This document shows, piece by piece, positions 1-10,600 of a stretch of 64,000 bases of DNA. This DNA comes from Roseiflexaceae bacterium (GTDB taxonomy: Bacteria; Chloroflexota; Chloroflexia; Chloroflexales; Roseiflexaceae). The translations under genes were made by a program, and so were the position numbers. Position 1 is the first letter of the stretch, and every line of letters begins with the position of its first letter. Location: NCBI GenBank assembly GCA_947450095.1, contig CANFUF010000001.1:21341-85340 (forward strand), read 5' to 3'. The notes below the pieces were generated by a model. The model had not been told where the DNA came from and did not search any database. It was given only the letters and a program-made list of their open reading frames with translations.

Positions 1-287
1 AAAACGAACGCTCGCAAATCCAAAACAAAGAAACCGCCATGAAGGTGTTGCGCGGGCGCCTGCTCGAACGCGAACTCATCCGCCAACGCGAGGAGCGCGA
101 TCGTCTCAAAGGAGCCTTCCAAAAGGCGGACTTTGGTAGTCAGATGCGCAGTTTTTATTTGCATCCCTACACCTTGGTCAAAGATCACCGCACCGACCAC
201 GAAACCAGTAATGTCCAAGCGGTGCTTGATGGTGCCATTGATCCCTTTATCGATGCCTATTTACGCTGGAATGTAGGTCGCGAATAA
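1..287 (+). CDS. prfB: Peptide chain release factor 2, C-terminal part (cut by window edge)
   Basis: RF2 recognises UAA and UGA stop codons and triggers release of the finished peptide from the ribosome. Only the last ~95 codons are here, read in frame from base 3. The visible part has the conserved sequence after the GGQ domain: NERSQIQNK, then QMRSFYLHPYTLVKDHRT, then NVQAVLDGAIDPFIDAYLRW at the end, which is diagnostic of RF2 rather than RF1. The GGQ loop and the stop-recognition domain lie outside the window. The internal ATG at 39 is not the real start because the conserved frame continues upstream of it. Confidence 0.95.
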   Translation, partial: NERSQIQNKETAMKVLRGRLLERELIRQREERDRLKGAFQKADFGSQMRSFYLHPYTLVKDHRTDHETSNVQAVLDGAIDPFIDAYLRWNVGRE

Positions 288-312
288 GGTTCGCGGTCGG
301 TTTCGCACGTTG

Positions 313-443
313 CGCTTCCTACGTCGGGCGCCATGCACTGCCTGGCGCTCTGCGCGCAGATTCCACGCTACAGGTGCCAGCACCTAGCGTGGAATGACAC
401 TGGGAGTGGTAACTTCCTGCCTCAGGCTTCACGCTTCCTACGT
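313..443. repeat. Short element: 12-bp direct repeats flanking a hairpin
   Basis: The 12-mer CGCTTCCTACGT occurs at 313-324 and again at 432-443. Between the copies is a hairpin with 10-bp arms TTCCACGCTA (361-370) and TAGCGTGGAA (385-394). There is no T-run, so it is not a classic terminator, although it could still end prfB transcription. It resembles a small non-coding repeat unit; mobility is not shown. Confidence 0.4.
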
Positions 444-472
444 AAATTTTGCGTACTGTTAAGTAAAAATAT

Positions 473-481
473 TGCTATAAT
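473..481 (+). promoter_or_regulatory. Extended -10 promoter for the lipoprotein gene
   Basis: TGCTATAAT (473-481) is a consensus extended -10 (TGn + TATAAT) in AT-rich DNA, 32 bases before the ATG at 514. No good -35 is present at 16-18 bp, which is acceptable for an extended -10 promoter. Confidence 0.55.
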
Positions 482-513
482 CATTACAATCATCTATTTT
501 TAAGAGTTTATCT

Positions 514-2424
514 ATGTCACGATTGCCTTCATCAATCATTTTTTTATGTATCATATTGTTAACAAGTACACTACTTACCGCGTGTAGCACTACCATTTTT
601 GCGATCAAAGCGGTAGACGTCGTATCTGACAGTGGATTCAACGTCAAAACCGATGGATTTGCGTTTGAAAATTACGAAAGCGCCCCCGACATTGTCAATC
701 TCAAACCGAACGACATGCAGCGCTTGTTCGGCGACAAAGCCTGCATCCGCATCACCAATAACGACTGTACCGTCACGCCTCCCGTATTGCAGTGGATGAA
801 CGATGTCAACGCAGCCATGAACAATGGCCATTGCGAAGGAATGGCCGTCACCAGTCTGCATTTATTCCATCATTTATTAAAACCGACGACGTTTGGTGGC
901 GACAAAACCGACGTATTGCCGCTCAAAGCCAATCAACGCCTCCAAGAAGAAATCGCCTATTGGTGGGCCACCCAACGCACTATGCCTACCTACACCAATG
1001 TCATCCACGCCAAGCCGAGCCAACTCATCAAACTCCTCGCAGATTCACTGCGTCAAGGCCAAAACGCATCGATTTTCTATACGGTGGGAATCTATATGCG
1101 CGACATGAGTGGTGGCCACGCCGTGACCCCAGTATCAATTACAGATTTAGGCAATAATGTAGTGGGGCTCAACATCTACGACAACAATTACCCCCAAGAA
1201 TTACGTACGATTACCGTCGATTTGACCACCGAAAAATGGCATTATGCAGCCGCAAATGACCCCAATGATCAAAGTGCCCTATACGAAGGTGACGCAGACA
1301 GTCATTCGCTCGAAATAACCCCATCACAGCCCCGCCTCGAAGTCCAAAACTGTGATTTTTGTGATGCGACGACTCAAGCAGCCCCCAAAGGCAATCGCAC
1401 ATTTATGATTGCCAGCATAGGGGCAGCTGTTACACAACCAGCTGCAACTACCGTATTTGTCACCCCCGATGGCAAACGCTTGGGGTATGTAAATGGCGTA
1501 TTAATCAACGAAATCACCGGAGCCAGTGTCACTGTGTTTAAAGGAGCCCCATCGGTGTGGGATACCCATGGCCAACCGGTTTTTTCCATCCCTGCGGGCA
1601 TCACCGTCACCTTGCAAATCCAACATACCGGTACAAATACCTTTACCATTAGTGCCTATGGGAATGGCAGTGTCGTCAAAATCAGCCAATTCACCCTTTC
1701 AAATAATAGTATGAGTGATTTACACTTTGGCGATACCGTTGGCTCAATCCAAATCAATAGCACCAGCGCAACCAACCCAACCATTTACATTGGCGCAGTC
1801 AACCCGAGTACGCATACGGCCAATGCCACTCAAATGACAAATCTCGTTGTGCCCCCCAATAGTCCAATCACGATTGCCTTCGACCCACAAACCAATACCT
1901 ACACCATCAAGAGCCCAACCTCAAGCAGTTATGATCTCGAGGTGCGGGTATCAAATCAACAAGCCGATTACACCTATACGGCCCCAAACATCACCATCCC
2001 ACGCGGCAGAGTCGTCTTTACGGTGACCCAAATCAACAGCAATGGGGCAACGGTGACATTCAATGTCGATAGCAATGATGATGGCACCTATGATGACCAA
2101 TCAAATGTGTCAGATCAAACCATACCAACCATGACTACGACAGCGATTCCCTCTGTCACACCCATCGCGTCTGTCACGCCTATCCCTTCTGCCACGCCTA
2201 TCCCCACCGACACGGCAGTGCCGCCGACATTATCGGCAACAATAGCCCCTTCAAAAACCCCACGACCATCCGCCACGACAATTCCCACCGACACCACAAT
2301 CCCTAGCGAAGTCCCTACCAATACGGCAGTGGCCACCGATACCGTCATCCCCACCGACACGGCAGTACCTGCCAAAAAACCCCATCCAACGACCGGGCCC
2401 CGTGAACCACCCCCGAGGCCATAG
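514..2424 (+). CDS. Lipoprotein with putative papain-like cysteine peptidase domain and Thr/Pro-rich tail
   Basis: A 636-residue exported lipoprotein. Residues 1-24 are a signal peptide ending in the lipobox LTAC (Cys24). Residues ~60-260 carry a Cys-His-Asp arrangement: GHCEGMA (Cys107), GGHAVTPVSI (His202) and IYDNNYP (Asp223). This order and local sequence resemble papain-like/C39-like folds in surface proteins, but I cannot confirm the fold. Residues ~290-540 are beta-rich and Thr/Asn-rich with no motif I recognise. Residues ~545-636 are a repetitive Pro/Thr/Ser tail (repeats such as SVTPI and IPTDT), with no C-terminal membrane anchor. It is monocistronic, with its own promoter and a terminator shared with glcE. 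The substrate is unknown; peptidase activity is inferred only from the triad. Confidence 0.6.
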   Translation: MSRLPSSIIFLCIILLTSTLLTACSTTIFAIKAVDVVSDSGFNVKTDGFAFENYESAPDIVNLKPNDMQRLFGDKACIRITNNDCTVTPPVLQWMNDVNAAMNNGHCEGMAVTSLHLFHHLLKPTTFGGDKTDVLPLKANQRLQEEIAYWWATQRTMPTYTNVIHAKPSQLIKLLADSLRQGQNASIFYTVGIYMRDMSGGHAVTPVSITDLGNNVVGLNIYDNNYPQELRTITVDLTTEKWHYAAANDPNDQSALYEGDADSHSLEITPSQPRLEVQNCDFCDATTQAAPKGNRTFMIASIGAAVTQPAATTVFVTPDGKRLGYVNGVLINEITGASVTVFKGAPSVWDTHGQPVFSIPAGITVTLQIQHTGTNTFTISAYGNGSVVKISQFTLSNNSMSDLHFGDTVGSIQINSTSATNPTIYIGAVNPSTHTANATQMTNLVVPPNSPITIAFDPQTNTYTIKSPTSSSYDLEVRVSNQQADYTYTAPNITIPRGRVVFTVTQINSNGATVTFNVDSNDDGTYDDQSNVSDQTIPTMTTTAIPSVTPIASVTPIPSATPIPTDTAVPPTLSATIAPSKTPRPSATTIPTDTTIPSEVPTNTAVATDTVIPTDTAVPAKKPHPTTGPREPPPRP

Positions 2425-2452
2425 GGTATCGGTACATTACGCGCGACACAAA

Positions 2453-2487
2453 ATACCGTGATTGCGATTTGCACGCAATCACGGTAT
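2453..2487. terminator. Bidirectional hairpin terminator between convergent genes
   Basis: Arms ATACCGTGATTGCG (2453-2466) and CGCAATCACGGTAT (2474-2487) form a perfect 14-bp stem with a 7-base loop. On the minus strand the stem is followed by TTTTGTG. It lies between the lipoprotein gene (+) and glcE (-) and can serve both. Confidence 0.75.
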
Positions 2488-2522
2488 ATATTTCATCATC
2501 AAATATCGATTTTTTATGTCAA

Positions 2523-3779
2523 TCAGACCACAAACCGCCCCGGATTAAAGCGCCGTTGCGGGTCAAACTCATCGCGAATCCGGAGCATTACATCAAGCCC
2601 ACCCACTGGGGCATGCCAATACGTGTCGAGGTTAGTCGCATTCGTTGCCACCCATACCGCTTCGGGCAATGCTTCGAACCATTGGTTTTGGGTGTTGGCA
2701 TCGAGTCCCGTTACCCGCACATACCCCACACCGATACTCGCCCGGGCATGAATCTGTGGATTCCCCCCCAACGACTGCCCCAAATCACCAATCCGCTGCA
2801 CCAATTCATCCACAAATGCCGGCAAAGTAGCCCAGCGCAGCACCAATTCGCCAACGGCGAGGTGCTCGACCGCCGATGCATCAGCAATGGTCTGCCAGCA
2901 CTGGATATGTGTTTCATTATAAAAAAGCGTGGTGGCACCACCGTGAATTTGGGCGCGCTGCGGAAGCTCAGTCATGTGCCGGTCTACCGCCGCTTGGGGT
3001 CCTTCGTAGGCCAACGCAACACCCCACTCACCCGTAACGCCAATGCGTTGTAACAACGTGGCATCAAGTAATTCACACGTCACTGGCGTGAGTTGTGATT
3101 CCATCACGTCAGTAATATAGGCAAGTGCCTGATCTGACTGGGCAAACGTCGCAATCACCGTAGCGGTCACTGGCGGAATCGGAATGAGCTTGAAATTGGC
3201 CGATACAATCACCGCCAATGTCCCAAAGCTCCCGTGATAGAGTTTCATCATATCGAACCCGCTGACGTTTTTGACGACCATGCCCCCGGCACGTGACGGC
3301 TGCCCATTGACTTCGACCACCCCAATCCCAATCATCATGTCGCGCAAAATTCCATAATTGGCGCGCCGCGGCCCATCAGTGGCGGTGGCAATCATCCCCC
3401 CAATCGTGGTCTGGTCAGGCAAGGCCGGGTCAACGGGCAACATTTGGCCGTGTTGGGCGAGATAGGTGCGCAAGGCACCCATCGTCATCCCTGCTTCTAC
3501 CGAAATCGTCAAGTCATTGGGCTCGTGTTGCAATACCCGATTCAATGCCGTCGTCACCACCACCAAATCAACTGCGGTGGGAGGCGCCCCAATCAATTGA
3601 TGCGTGCCACCACCCCACGCCACCACCCGCCACCCTTGGTGGGCGGCATAGTTGATCAACACCGACACGTCAGCACTAGTTTGGGGCACCGCCACTCGCA
3701 CCGGCACCACCCCATGCACCGTATAGCGCTGGCATTGGGACATATCTGTTGAAATTAATACGCTAATATCTGACATCAC
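2523..3779 (-). CDS. glcE: FAD-binding glycolate oxidase subunit GlcE-like
   Basis: A 418-residue FAD-linked oxidase of the GlcE/GlcD (FAD_binding_4) family, which helps oxidise glycolate or related 2-hydroxy acids at the membrane. The N-terminal FAD domain has VVAWGGGTHQLIG (~52-64), DPALPDQTTIGGMIAT, and the VKNVSGFDMMKLYHGSFGTL stretch. The C-terminus ends RFNPGRFVV, typical of the family. It is longer than the ~350-residue E. coli GlcE. It lies 34 bases downstream of glcD and is probably co-transcribed. No glcF (iron-sulfur subunit) follows; the next gene is convergent. The substrate could also be lactate or another 2-hydroxy acid. Confidence 0.85.
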   Translation of the reverse strand: MMSDISVLISTDMSQCQRYTVHGVVPVRVAVPQTSADVSVLINYAAHQGWRVVAWGGGTHQLIGAPPTAVDLVVVTTALNRVLQHEPNDLTISVEAGMTMGALRTYLAQHGQMLPVDPALPDQTTIGGMIATATDGPRRANYGILRDMMIGIGVVEVNGQPSRAGGMVVKNVSGFDMMKLYHGSFGTLAVIVSANFKLIPIPPVTATVIATFAQSDQALAYITDVMESQLTPVTCELLDATLLQRIGVTGEWGVALAYEGPQAAVDRHMTELPQRAQIHGGATTLFYNETHIQCWQTIADASAVEHLAVGELVLRWATLPAFVDELVQRIGDLGQSLGGNPQIHARASIGVGYVRVTGLDANTQNQWFEALPEAVWVATNATNLDTYWHAPVGGLDVMLRIRDEFDPQRRFNPGRFVV

Positions 3780-3813
3780 AAATCCTTTTCAGGCCTGATT
3801 TATCGATTAAAAA

Positions 3814-5283
3814 CTACAGCCATGTTCCAGCCGGTACTTCACCAATTTCGTTGGCAGCAATGGCGTTTTGGCGCAGCTCAGCCAGTTCACCACACCCTTT
3901 GCGGGCCGGGAACACCTTGCCGGGGTTGAACAATTCACGCGGATCAAACGAGCGACGCAACCCAGCCATCGCAGCCAAGTCTGCCGTGGTAAACAAAATA
4001 TCCATGTAGTCGCGTTTTTCGACGCCAATGCCATGTTCGCCACTCACCACCCCGCCCAGCCGCACCGATTCTTTGAGGATTTCGGTGGCGGCACCGAGGG
4101 CGCGCTCGAGTTGGGCGCGGTCACGGCGATCGAACAAAATCAGCGGATGCAAATTACCGTCGCCGGCATGAAAGACGTTGGCAATGGGTAGGTGGAAATC
4201 ACGTGAGACATCCCCTACATGCGCCAAAATACTCGGCAACTTGGTGCGGGGCACCACCGTATCCACCAAGTAATAGCTGGGGGATAAGCGTCCCATCGCC
4301 CCAAAGGCGTTTTTGCGAGCCGCCCAGACTTGGGCTTGCTCAGCTGGGGTGGTAGCAGGGCGGACTTCGATGGCACCGTGGTCACGACAAATCTGGGTCA
4401 CATCGCGCAACAAATCGTCGAGACCTTCTTCGACCCCGTCGATTTCGATGAGCAACGCCGACCCCGCACTTTCGGGCAACCCTAGTTTGTACATGCCATT
4501 GACTGCTTTGATGGCCAGTTTGTCCATCATTTCGAGAGCCGCCGGGAGCAGCCCACGGGCGATGATGGTCGAGACCGTTTGCGATGCCGAAGGGATATCG
4601 GGGAAGAGCGCCAATACCACCCGCAACGACTCGGGCAGGCGGGTCATGCGCACCCAGGCTTCGGTGACGATGCCAAACATCCCTTCGGAGCCAGTCATCA
4701 CCCCCGCCAAATCATAACCGACGGTATCGACACTGCCATTGCCCGTCCAAATCAGCTCACCATTGGGGAGCACGGTGCGCAACGCCAGCACATGGTTGGT
4801 GGTCATGCCGTACTTGAGGCAATGGGGGCCACCACTATTGTTGGCGATATTGCCTCCCAGAGTGCAGGCTTTTTGGCTCGAAGGGTCAGGCATAAAGGCA
4901 TAGCCATAGTTGGCGAGGTGTTGCGATAATTCCCAGTTAATCACCCCAGGTTGAACAAGCGCCCGTTTGTTACGGGTATCAACCTCGAGAACTTTATCCA
5001 TGCGGGTAGTGGCAATCACAATCCCACCATGAATAGGGGTGGCACCACCCGACAGCCCCGTACCGGCGCCCCGTGCCACCACAGGCACTCCGGCAGCCAC
5101 AGCGAGCTTGACCACTGCGCCAGTTTGGCTACTCGAGCGGGGTAATACCACCAGATTGGGGGCATGCAAATCCATCACACAGCCATCGGCTTCGTACGTG
5201 AGCAACGCCGCCGCACCGTCAATGACGCCATCGTGACCGACAATTGCCCGTAGGGCTGTGACAAGTTGCGCCAGTTGTTGCAT
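3814..5283 (-). CDS. glcD: FAD-linked oxidase, glycolate oxidase subunit GlcD-like
   Basis: A 489-residue FAD oxidase close in length to E. coli GlcD (499). It has the PP-loop RGAGTGLSGGATPIHGG (~71-87), DPSSQKACTLGGNIANNSGG, and a C-terminal cap with the motif around HAGDGNLHPLILFD, SGEHGIGVEKRDYM and FNPGKVFP. The family oxidises glycolate, D-lactate or similar 2-hydroxy acids and passes electrons to the quinone pool, usually through GlcE and GlcF. It is the first gene of a minus-strand pair with glcE. The missing GlcF leaves the electron acceptor open. The start at 5283 is the most upstream plausible ATG, but its Shine-Dalgarno (AAGTGA) is weak. Confidence 0.9.
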   Translation of the reverse strand: MQQLAQLVTALRAIVGHDGVIDGAAALLTYEADGCVMDLHAPNLVVLPRSSSQTGAVVKLAVAAGVPVVARGAGTGLSGGATPIHGGIVIATTRMDKVLEVDTRNKRALVQPGVINWELSQHLANYGYAFMPDPSSQKACTLGGNIANNSGGPHCLKYGMTTNHVLALRTVLPNGELIWTGNGSVDTVGYDLAGVMTGSEGMFGIVTEAWVRMTRLPESLRVVLALFPDIPSASQTVSTIIARGLLPAALEMMDKLAIKAVNGMYKLGLPESAGSALLIEIDGVEEGLDDLLRDVTQICRDHGAIEVRPATTPAEQAQVWAARKNAFGAMGRLSPSYYLVDTVVPRTKLPSILAHVGDVSRDFHLPIANVFHAGDGNLHPLILFDRRDRAQLERALGAATEILKESVRLGGVVSGEHGIGVEKRDYMDILFTTADLAAMAGLRRSFDPRELFNPGKVFPARKGCGELAELRQNAIAANEIGEVPAGTWL

Positions 5284-5604
5284 AACAGTTCACTTCATTG
5301 CATATATTTGTATATGGTGCATTATACCCTTGTTACACCGGGGGTATTTTTATGGATGCTGTCGTCCACCAGCCTACGTATTTGGCACGATCAATCATTA
5401 CCGACAGCACAATGAGATCAGACTACGCATAACCAGCCGGCACCCCACATATCCATTAACACTAGATATATCAATTGTGGCGTAGGCATTGGAAATTATC
5501 AATAAATTATTAAGATTCAACAATTTCCATCACAAAAAAGAGCTGTTTTTTCAATACAATGTATAATAAAGAATAAGCACCATCTACTAACGAGTATCAA
5601 TAAT
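5284..5604. other. Divergent intergenic region, glcD / response regulator
   Basis: 321 bp without a supportable gene, becoming AT-rich toward 5605. On the minus strand TATAAT (plus coordinates 5321-5326) is a candidate -10 for glcD. On the plus strand TATAAT at 5562-5567 is a candidate -10 for the response regulator. Neither has a convincing -35. Confidence 0.45.
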
Positions 5605-6288
5605 ATGCAACAACCCAAACAGATATTAATTATTGACGACGATCAACAAATTCGTGAAATTAGTGCAGAATATTTACGGAATAATGAATTCACCGTTCAT
5701 ACTGCAACCAATGGCGTATTGGCGCTCCAATTGTGTATCACCCACGAATTTGATTGTATTTTGCTTGATTTGATGATGCCACAAATGGATGGTGAAACAT
5801 TTATGACGACTTTCCGCGCCATGAAAAACACACCGATTATTATCAATTCGGCCCGCATTGATGACGATGACAAAGTCCATTTTTTAGAACTCGGTGCCGA
5901 TGATTACATAGTAAAGCCGACAAATTTACGTGAATTAGTTGCCCGTATCAATGCGGTAATTCGGCGTACCACTCAAACCAACGATGTTACATTTACTAGC
6001 GATAAATTACGTATTAATCCAAGCAACCGCAGCGTGATTATCAATGAAAAAACTATCGCGTTAACCCACACCGAATATCTCGTTCTCGCAAGCCTGATGG
6101 CACAAGCAGGACAAACGGTCAGCAGATATGATTTAGTGCACATGGTATTCCAAGATACGTCAATGTTTAGTAATTACCGTACCATTGATGTCCATATCTA
6201 TAATCTCCGCAAAAAAATCGAACGTGACGTGGATAATCCAGAATTTATCATTACCGTATACGGTGCTGGCTACCGGTACAACGCGTAA
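5605..6288 (+). CDS. OmpR/PhoB-family response regulator
   Basis: A 227-residue two-component response regulator. The receiver domain (~5-120) shows the acidic pair Asp11/Asp12 in LIIDDDQ, the phospho-acceptor Asp55 in CILLDLMMPQ, and Lys104 in DYIVKPTNL. The C-terminal winged helix (~130-226) has the trans_reg_C signature LTHTEYLVLASLM and TIDVHIYNLRKKIE, ending with VYGAGYRYN. It binds DNA after phosphorylation by the histidine kinase that starts 16 bases after its stop. Targets are unknown; the neighbouring glcDE or DUF5107-TPR genes are possible. Confidence 0.93.
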   Translation: MQQPKQILIIDDDQQIREISAEYLRNNEFTVHTATNGVLALQLCITHEFDCILLDLMMPQMDGETFMTTFRAMKNTPIIINSARIDDDDKVHFLELGADDYIVKPTNLRELVARINAVIRRTTQTNDVTFTSDKLRINPSNRSVIINEKTIALTHTEYLVLASLMAQAGQTVSRYDLVHMVFQDTSMFSNYRTIDVHIYNLRKKIERDVDNPEFIITVYGAGYRYNA

Positions 6289-6304
6289 ATTCGAGGATAT
6301 CAGT

Positions 6305-7429
6305 ATGTTTAAATTTGTCAAAAAACTGAATTCGCTCCAAAGTCGGGTCATGGCGTGGATTTTAATTGTCGTGATCCCAATACTCGGGTTGACTTCAATT
6401 TGGGTTTATCTATTTCTAAATTATTTTTATAGCCATTATATGATTACCCCGTTAGTCGCTGATGCAGTACCACAATCAATCAGTTCTACACAGCCATTAG
6501 TACACGAAACACTCATCGCGTGGGGGATTTTATTAGGGATTATTAGTATCTATATCGGTATTATCAATGTTATTGCCCAAAAACGCATGCAACAACTATT
6601 ACTACGCTTTAAGCACAACACAATCACGCCCAACGATACCCAAGCATCAAATAATCTGGACTTCCCCGCAGAAGTATACCAAGTTATTAATGCTATTGCA
6701 GACCTCAACAAAGAAACCGAACAAAAACTCAACCAATATCAACAAATTAACGCCGACATGACCCACGAGCTACGGAGTCCGTTACATACCATTGGTTTAG
6801 CCATCGAAAGCATCCGTGAGGGACTCATCACCCCTACCCCACAAATGTTTGCGATTTTGTACAACGAAGTGCGACGCATCCATCGACTCGTCGAAGACAT
6901 GCGCACCTTATCACTCTTGGACATCAATAAATTTCCACTCTACTGCCAACCAACCAATCTCCACGAGATTTTGGTGCATGTGGCCACCGCCAAATCAATA
7001 CCTGCTCAACACAATAACGTGTGCATCACCGTATGTGAGTCTCGCAATATCACGGTCCATATCGATATCGACCGAATTATCCAAGCAATCTCTAATATTC
7101 TCGATAATGCCATCCGCCATAGTCCGGCGGGGAGCACGATTGCGGTTCATTACACCATCCATAAATCTACCGTCCATCTATCAATATCTGATGCCGGTAC
7201 CGGCATCGACCCAGCCGAAATCCCTCATCTCTTTACCCGCTTTTATCGTGGCAAAAATGCAAAAGGGCAAGGATCTGGACTTGGGTTAGCGATTGCCCAT
7301 GCAATTATTACGGCCCATGGTGGCACAATCACGATTGATTCCATCATCAATCAAGGTACTACCATCACGATTCTACTCCCCTGTGAATGTCCTACAATAC
7401 GTAATTTTACACAAAACACCACACAATAA
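6305..7429 (+). CDS. Membrane sensor histidine kinase
   Basis: A 374-residue partner kinase of the preceding response regulator. I chose the ATG at 6305 because GAGG (6293-6296) sits at good spacing and the protein then begins with a basic patch and a membrane helix; a longer reading starting at 6185 would overlap the regulator by 100 bases. Helices are at ~17-40 and ~68-91 with only a short external loop of about 27 residues, so sensing may be within the membrane. The H-box is ADMTHELRSPLHT (His154), followed by an N-box (ISNILDNAIRHSP), DAGTGIDP and GQGSGLGLAI ATP-lid motifs. No HAMP domain is obvious. Confidence 0.9.
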   Translation: MFKFVKKLNSLQSRVMAWILIVVIPILGLTSIWVYLFLNYFYSHYMITPLVADAVPQSISSTQPLVHETLIAWGILLGIISIYIGIINVIAQKRMQQLLLRFKHNTITPNDTQASNNLDFPAEVYQVINAIADLNKETEQKLNQYQQINADMTHELRSPLHTIGLAIESIREGLITPTPQMFAILYNEVRRIHRLVEDMRTLSLLDINKFPLYCQPTNLHEILVHVATAKSIPAQHNNVCITVCESRNITVHIDIDRIIQAISNILDNAIRHSPAGSTIAVHYTIHKSTVHLSISDAGTGIDPAEIPHLFTRFYRGKNAKGQGSGLGLAIAHAIITAHGGTITIDSIINQGTTITILLPCECPTIRNFTQNTTQ

Positions 7430-7570
7430 AACACCCCCTGCTCACCTCCAAATCAACATACGCCACCATAAATACGAGCAACACATATGCTTTTGGGAGA
7501 TGGAAATAGGTCGTATTTGGGGGGGATTAAACAGATTAAATGAGTTTTCGATTTCATCAAATTGTTCTAG

Positions 7571-7599
7571 TTGTTGATTTAGGAAGTGCATGATAGAAT
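7571..7599 (+). promoter_or_regulatory. Sigma-70-type promoter for the DUF5107-TPR gene
   Basis: TTGTTG (7571-7576), a 17-bp spacer, then TAGAAT (7594-7599), about 50 bases before the gene. Both hexamers are near consensus and the spacing is ideal. Confidence 0.6.
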
Positions 7600-7647
7600 G
7601 GCGTTAGATTGCTGATAGCTGGCACCCAAAGTCATTAAATCACCTGT

Positions 7648-10600
7648 ATGACAGGGTTATTACACAACGAAGTGAGTCACATCATGGGCGATAGTGCACG
7701 CATCTGGAGCGAAGTCGTATCCATTCCCACCTACGGGATTGGCGAGCCACTCAAGCAGCCGTTGTTTTTGCATCAACGAGTCTATCAAGGCAGCAGTGGC
7801 GTTGTTTATCCCTACCCCGTGATAGATCGTGTCTTTGACGAAAAAAGAGACCAAAACTACACCGCTGTTTTTCTCGAAAATCAGTACCTCAAAATTATGA
7901 TCTTGCCCGAGTTGGGTGGACGCGTGCAAATGGCGCTCGACAAAACCAACAACTACCACTTCGTCTATTACAACCAAGTCATCAAACCGGCCTTGGTGGG
8001 GTTGACGGGGCCGTGGATTTCGGGGGGGATCGAGTTCAACTGGCCGCAACACCACCGCCCCAGCACTTTTTTGCCCGTCGATTGGCGCATCGTCAGCAAC
8101 GATGACGGCAGTGTGACCTTGTGGTGTAGCGAAGTCGAGCAAATGTTTTTTACCAAGGGGATGCATGGCTTTACATTGCACCCCGACAAAGCGGTGCTCC
8201 AGATTGATGTGCAACTGAGCAATCGTACCAGCGAGCCCCAGACGTTTTTGTGGTGGGCCAATCCGGCGGTGCATGTCAATGACGAATACCAATCGGTCTT
8301 CCCGCCCGATGTGCATGCGGTGATGGATCATGGCAAGCGTGACGTCAGCGAATTCCCCATCGCTAAGGGGACGTACTACAAAGTCGATTATGCCCCCGGT
8401 ACCGATATTTCGCGCTACAAAAACATCCCCGTGCCCACGTCGTACATGGCCTATCATTCCGATTACGACTTCGTGGGCAACTACGACCATTCACGCCAGG
8501 CCGGCATGATGCATGTAGCCAACCATCATCTCGTGCCCGGCAAAAAACAATGGACGTGGGGCAATAGTGATTTTGGGCAAATGTGGGACCGCCAGCTGAC
8601 AGACGAAGATGGTCCGTACATTGAATTGATGTGTGGCGCATTCACCGACAACCAGCCCGATTTTTCGTGGTTGATGCCTGGCGAAGAAAAACGCTTCCAG
8701 CAAAACTTCATGCCCTACAAAAACATCGGGCCCGCCAGCAACGCCAATACCGATGCCGTCGTCCATTTGCACGTAGCCCAAGACGTCGCCCATGTGGGCG
8801 TATACGTCTCGAGTCCACTCAATTGTCGCGTCACGCTCCATCACAAGGGCAACCTGCTGTGGCAACGCGAATTGCCGTTATCACCGACCATCACGTTAAG
8901 CGAACAAGTGCCGCTCCCCGCAGACATCGCCGACCACGAATTGACCCTGCGGGTCACTAATCGAGCTAACGAGCAGGAGCTCATCAGTTATACCCCGCCC
9001 CGCGAACGGAGTGGTGAGATCCCGGCACCCGCCACCCCTGCTGCCAATCCCAGCGATATTGCCAGCAGCGACGAATTGTTTCTTAATGGTTTGCACCTCG
9101 AGCAATATCGCCACGCCACCTACCACCCCGAAGATTACTACATGGAAGCGTTGCGGCGCGACCCTCACGACAGTCGCTGCAACAACGCCATGGGGTTGTT
9201 GTTGTTGCGCCGAGGTGATTTTGCAGCGGCCGAGCAGTTCTTCCGACGGGCCATCAGCCGCCTCACCAGCCGCAACCCCAACCCCTACGACGGCGAGGCC
9301 TATTACAACCTCGGGTTAGCGTTACGCTATCAAGCACGCCTCGATGAGGCTTTTGATGCGTTTTTTAAAGCGACCTGGAATGCGGCCTGGCAAGATTCGG
9401 CATTTTTTGAGTTGGCCTGTATCGCGGGGTGCCAACAACGCCTACCCCAAGCGCTCGAATTGGCTCGTCAAGCCTTGCGCCGCAACTGGAGCCATCACCG
9501 CGCCCGCTTCGTCGAAATCAGCCTACTCCGCCGGCTCGGGCGCCGTGACGAGGCGATTGCTAGCTGCCAGGTGGCCTTGCAACTCGACCCCATGGACGCC
9601 GGCGCGGCCAACGAGTTGGTGCAACTCGGCGCACCAACCACCATTGCCGAGTCGTTGCGCTGGGACATTCCCAAATTCGAAGCCGTCGCCCTCGATTATT
9701 TAGCCTGTGGTGACTACGACATGGCCCTCGGCATGTGTAGCATGGCACCACAATACGGCCCCATGTTGCACTACCTCGCCGCTTGGATCCACGCCCTGCG
9801 TGGCACGCCCGCAACGGCGACTATTGACGAACAGACCGGCGCCAGCACACTGACCGATTGGGTCCAAGAATCGTTGCGGGTGGCGCGCCTACGCACCATT
9901 GATTGGTGCTTCCCCCATCGCCTCATCCATGTGCCCATGTTGCAATTTGCCTTGCAACACTATCCCGCCGACGGTAATGCGGCCTATTTGCTGGGTAATT
10001 TTTGGTATGCCCACCAGATGCCTGACCGCGCCATTGAATGCTGGCAACACGCCGTGCAATATACCCCCGACAATGCCGTGGCCTGGCGCAATCTCGGCTT
10101 GGCCTACGTCAATCATCACCAAGAGCTAGCGGCAGGTCAGGATGCCTATCAACGGGCACTTGCACTTAGCCCCCACGATGCGCGGTTGTTGTACGAAGCT
10201 GATCAGCTGGCCCAAATCAGTGGCGGTGACCCCACAGCCCGACTCACCCGCCTCGCCAACAATATGGCGTTGGTGCTCGAACGCGATGATTTGACGATTT
10301 CGTATGTGACACTGCTCAATATCCATGGGCGCTATGCCGAGGCCCTCGATATATTAACTACACGCATGTTTCATCCTTGGGAAGGAGGCGAGGGGCGCGT
10401 CGCAGCCCAACACACCATCGCCATTATCGGCATGGCCGAACAGTCCATGCAGGCAGGGCAATTCCGCGCGGCAATTACGTTTTTGCAACGAGCCATCAAT
10501 TACCCCGTCAACCTCGGTGAAGGCAAACTGCCTGGCGCCAACGAAAACAACCTGCATTACTTGATGGGTATAGCCTATGCTGCCCTCGGCGATAACGCTA

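Noticed and set aside
7660..8490. 276-codon open frame opposite the DUF5107-TPR gene
   Set aside because: The plus-strand frame has clear domain conservation; the antisense frame has no motif and follows from codon bias.
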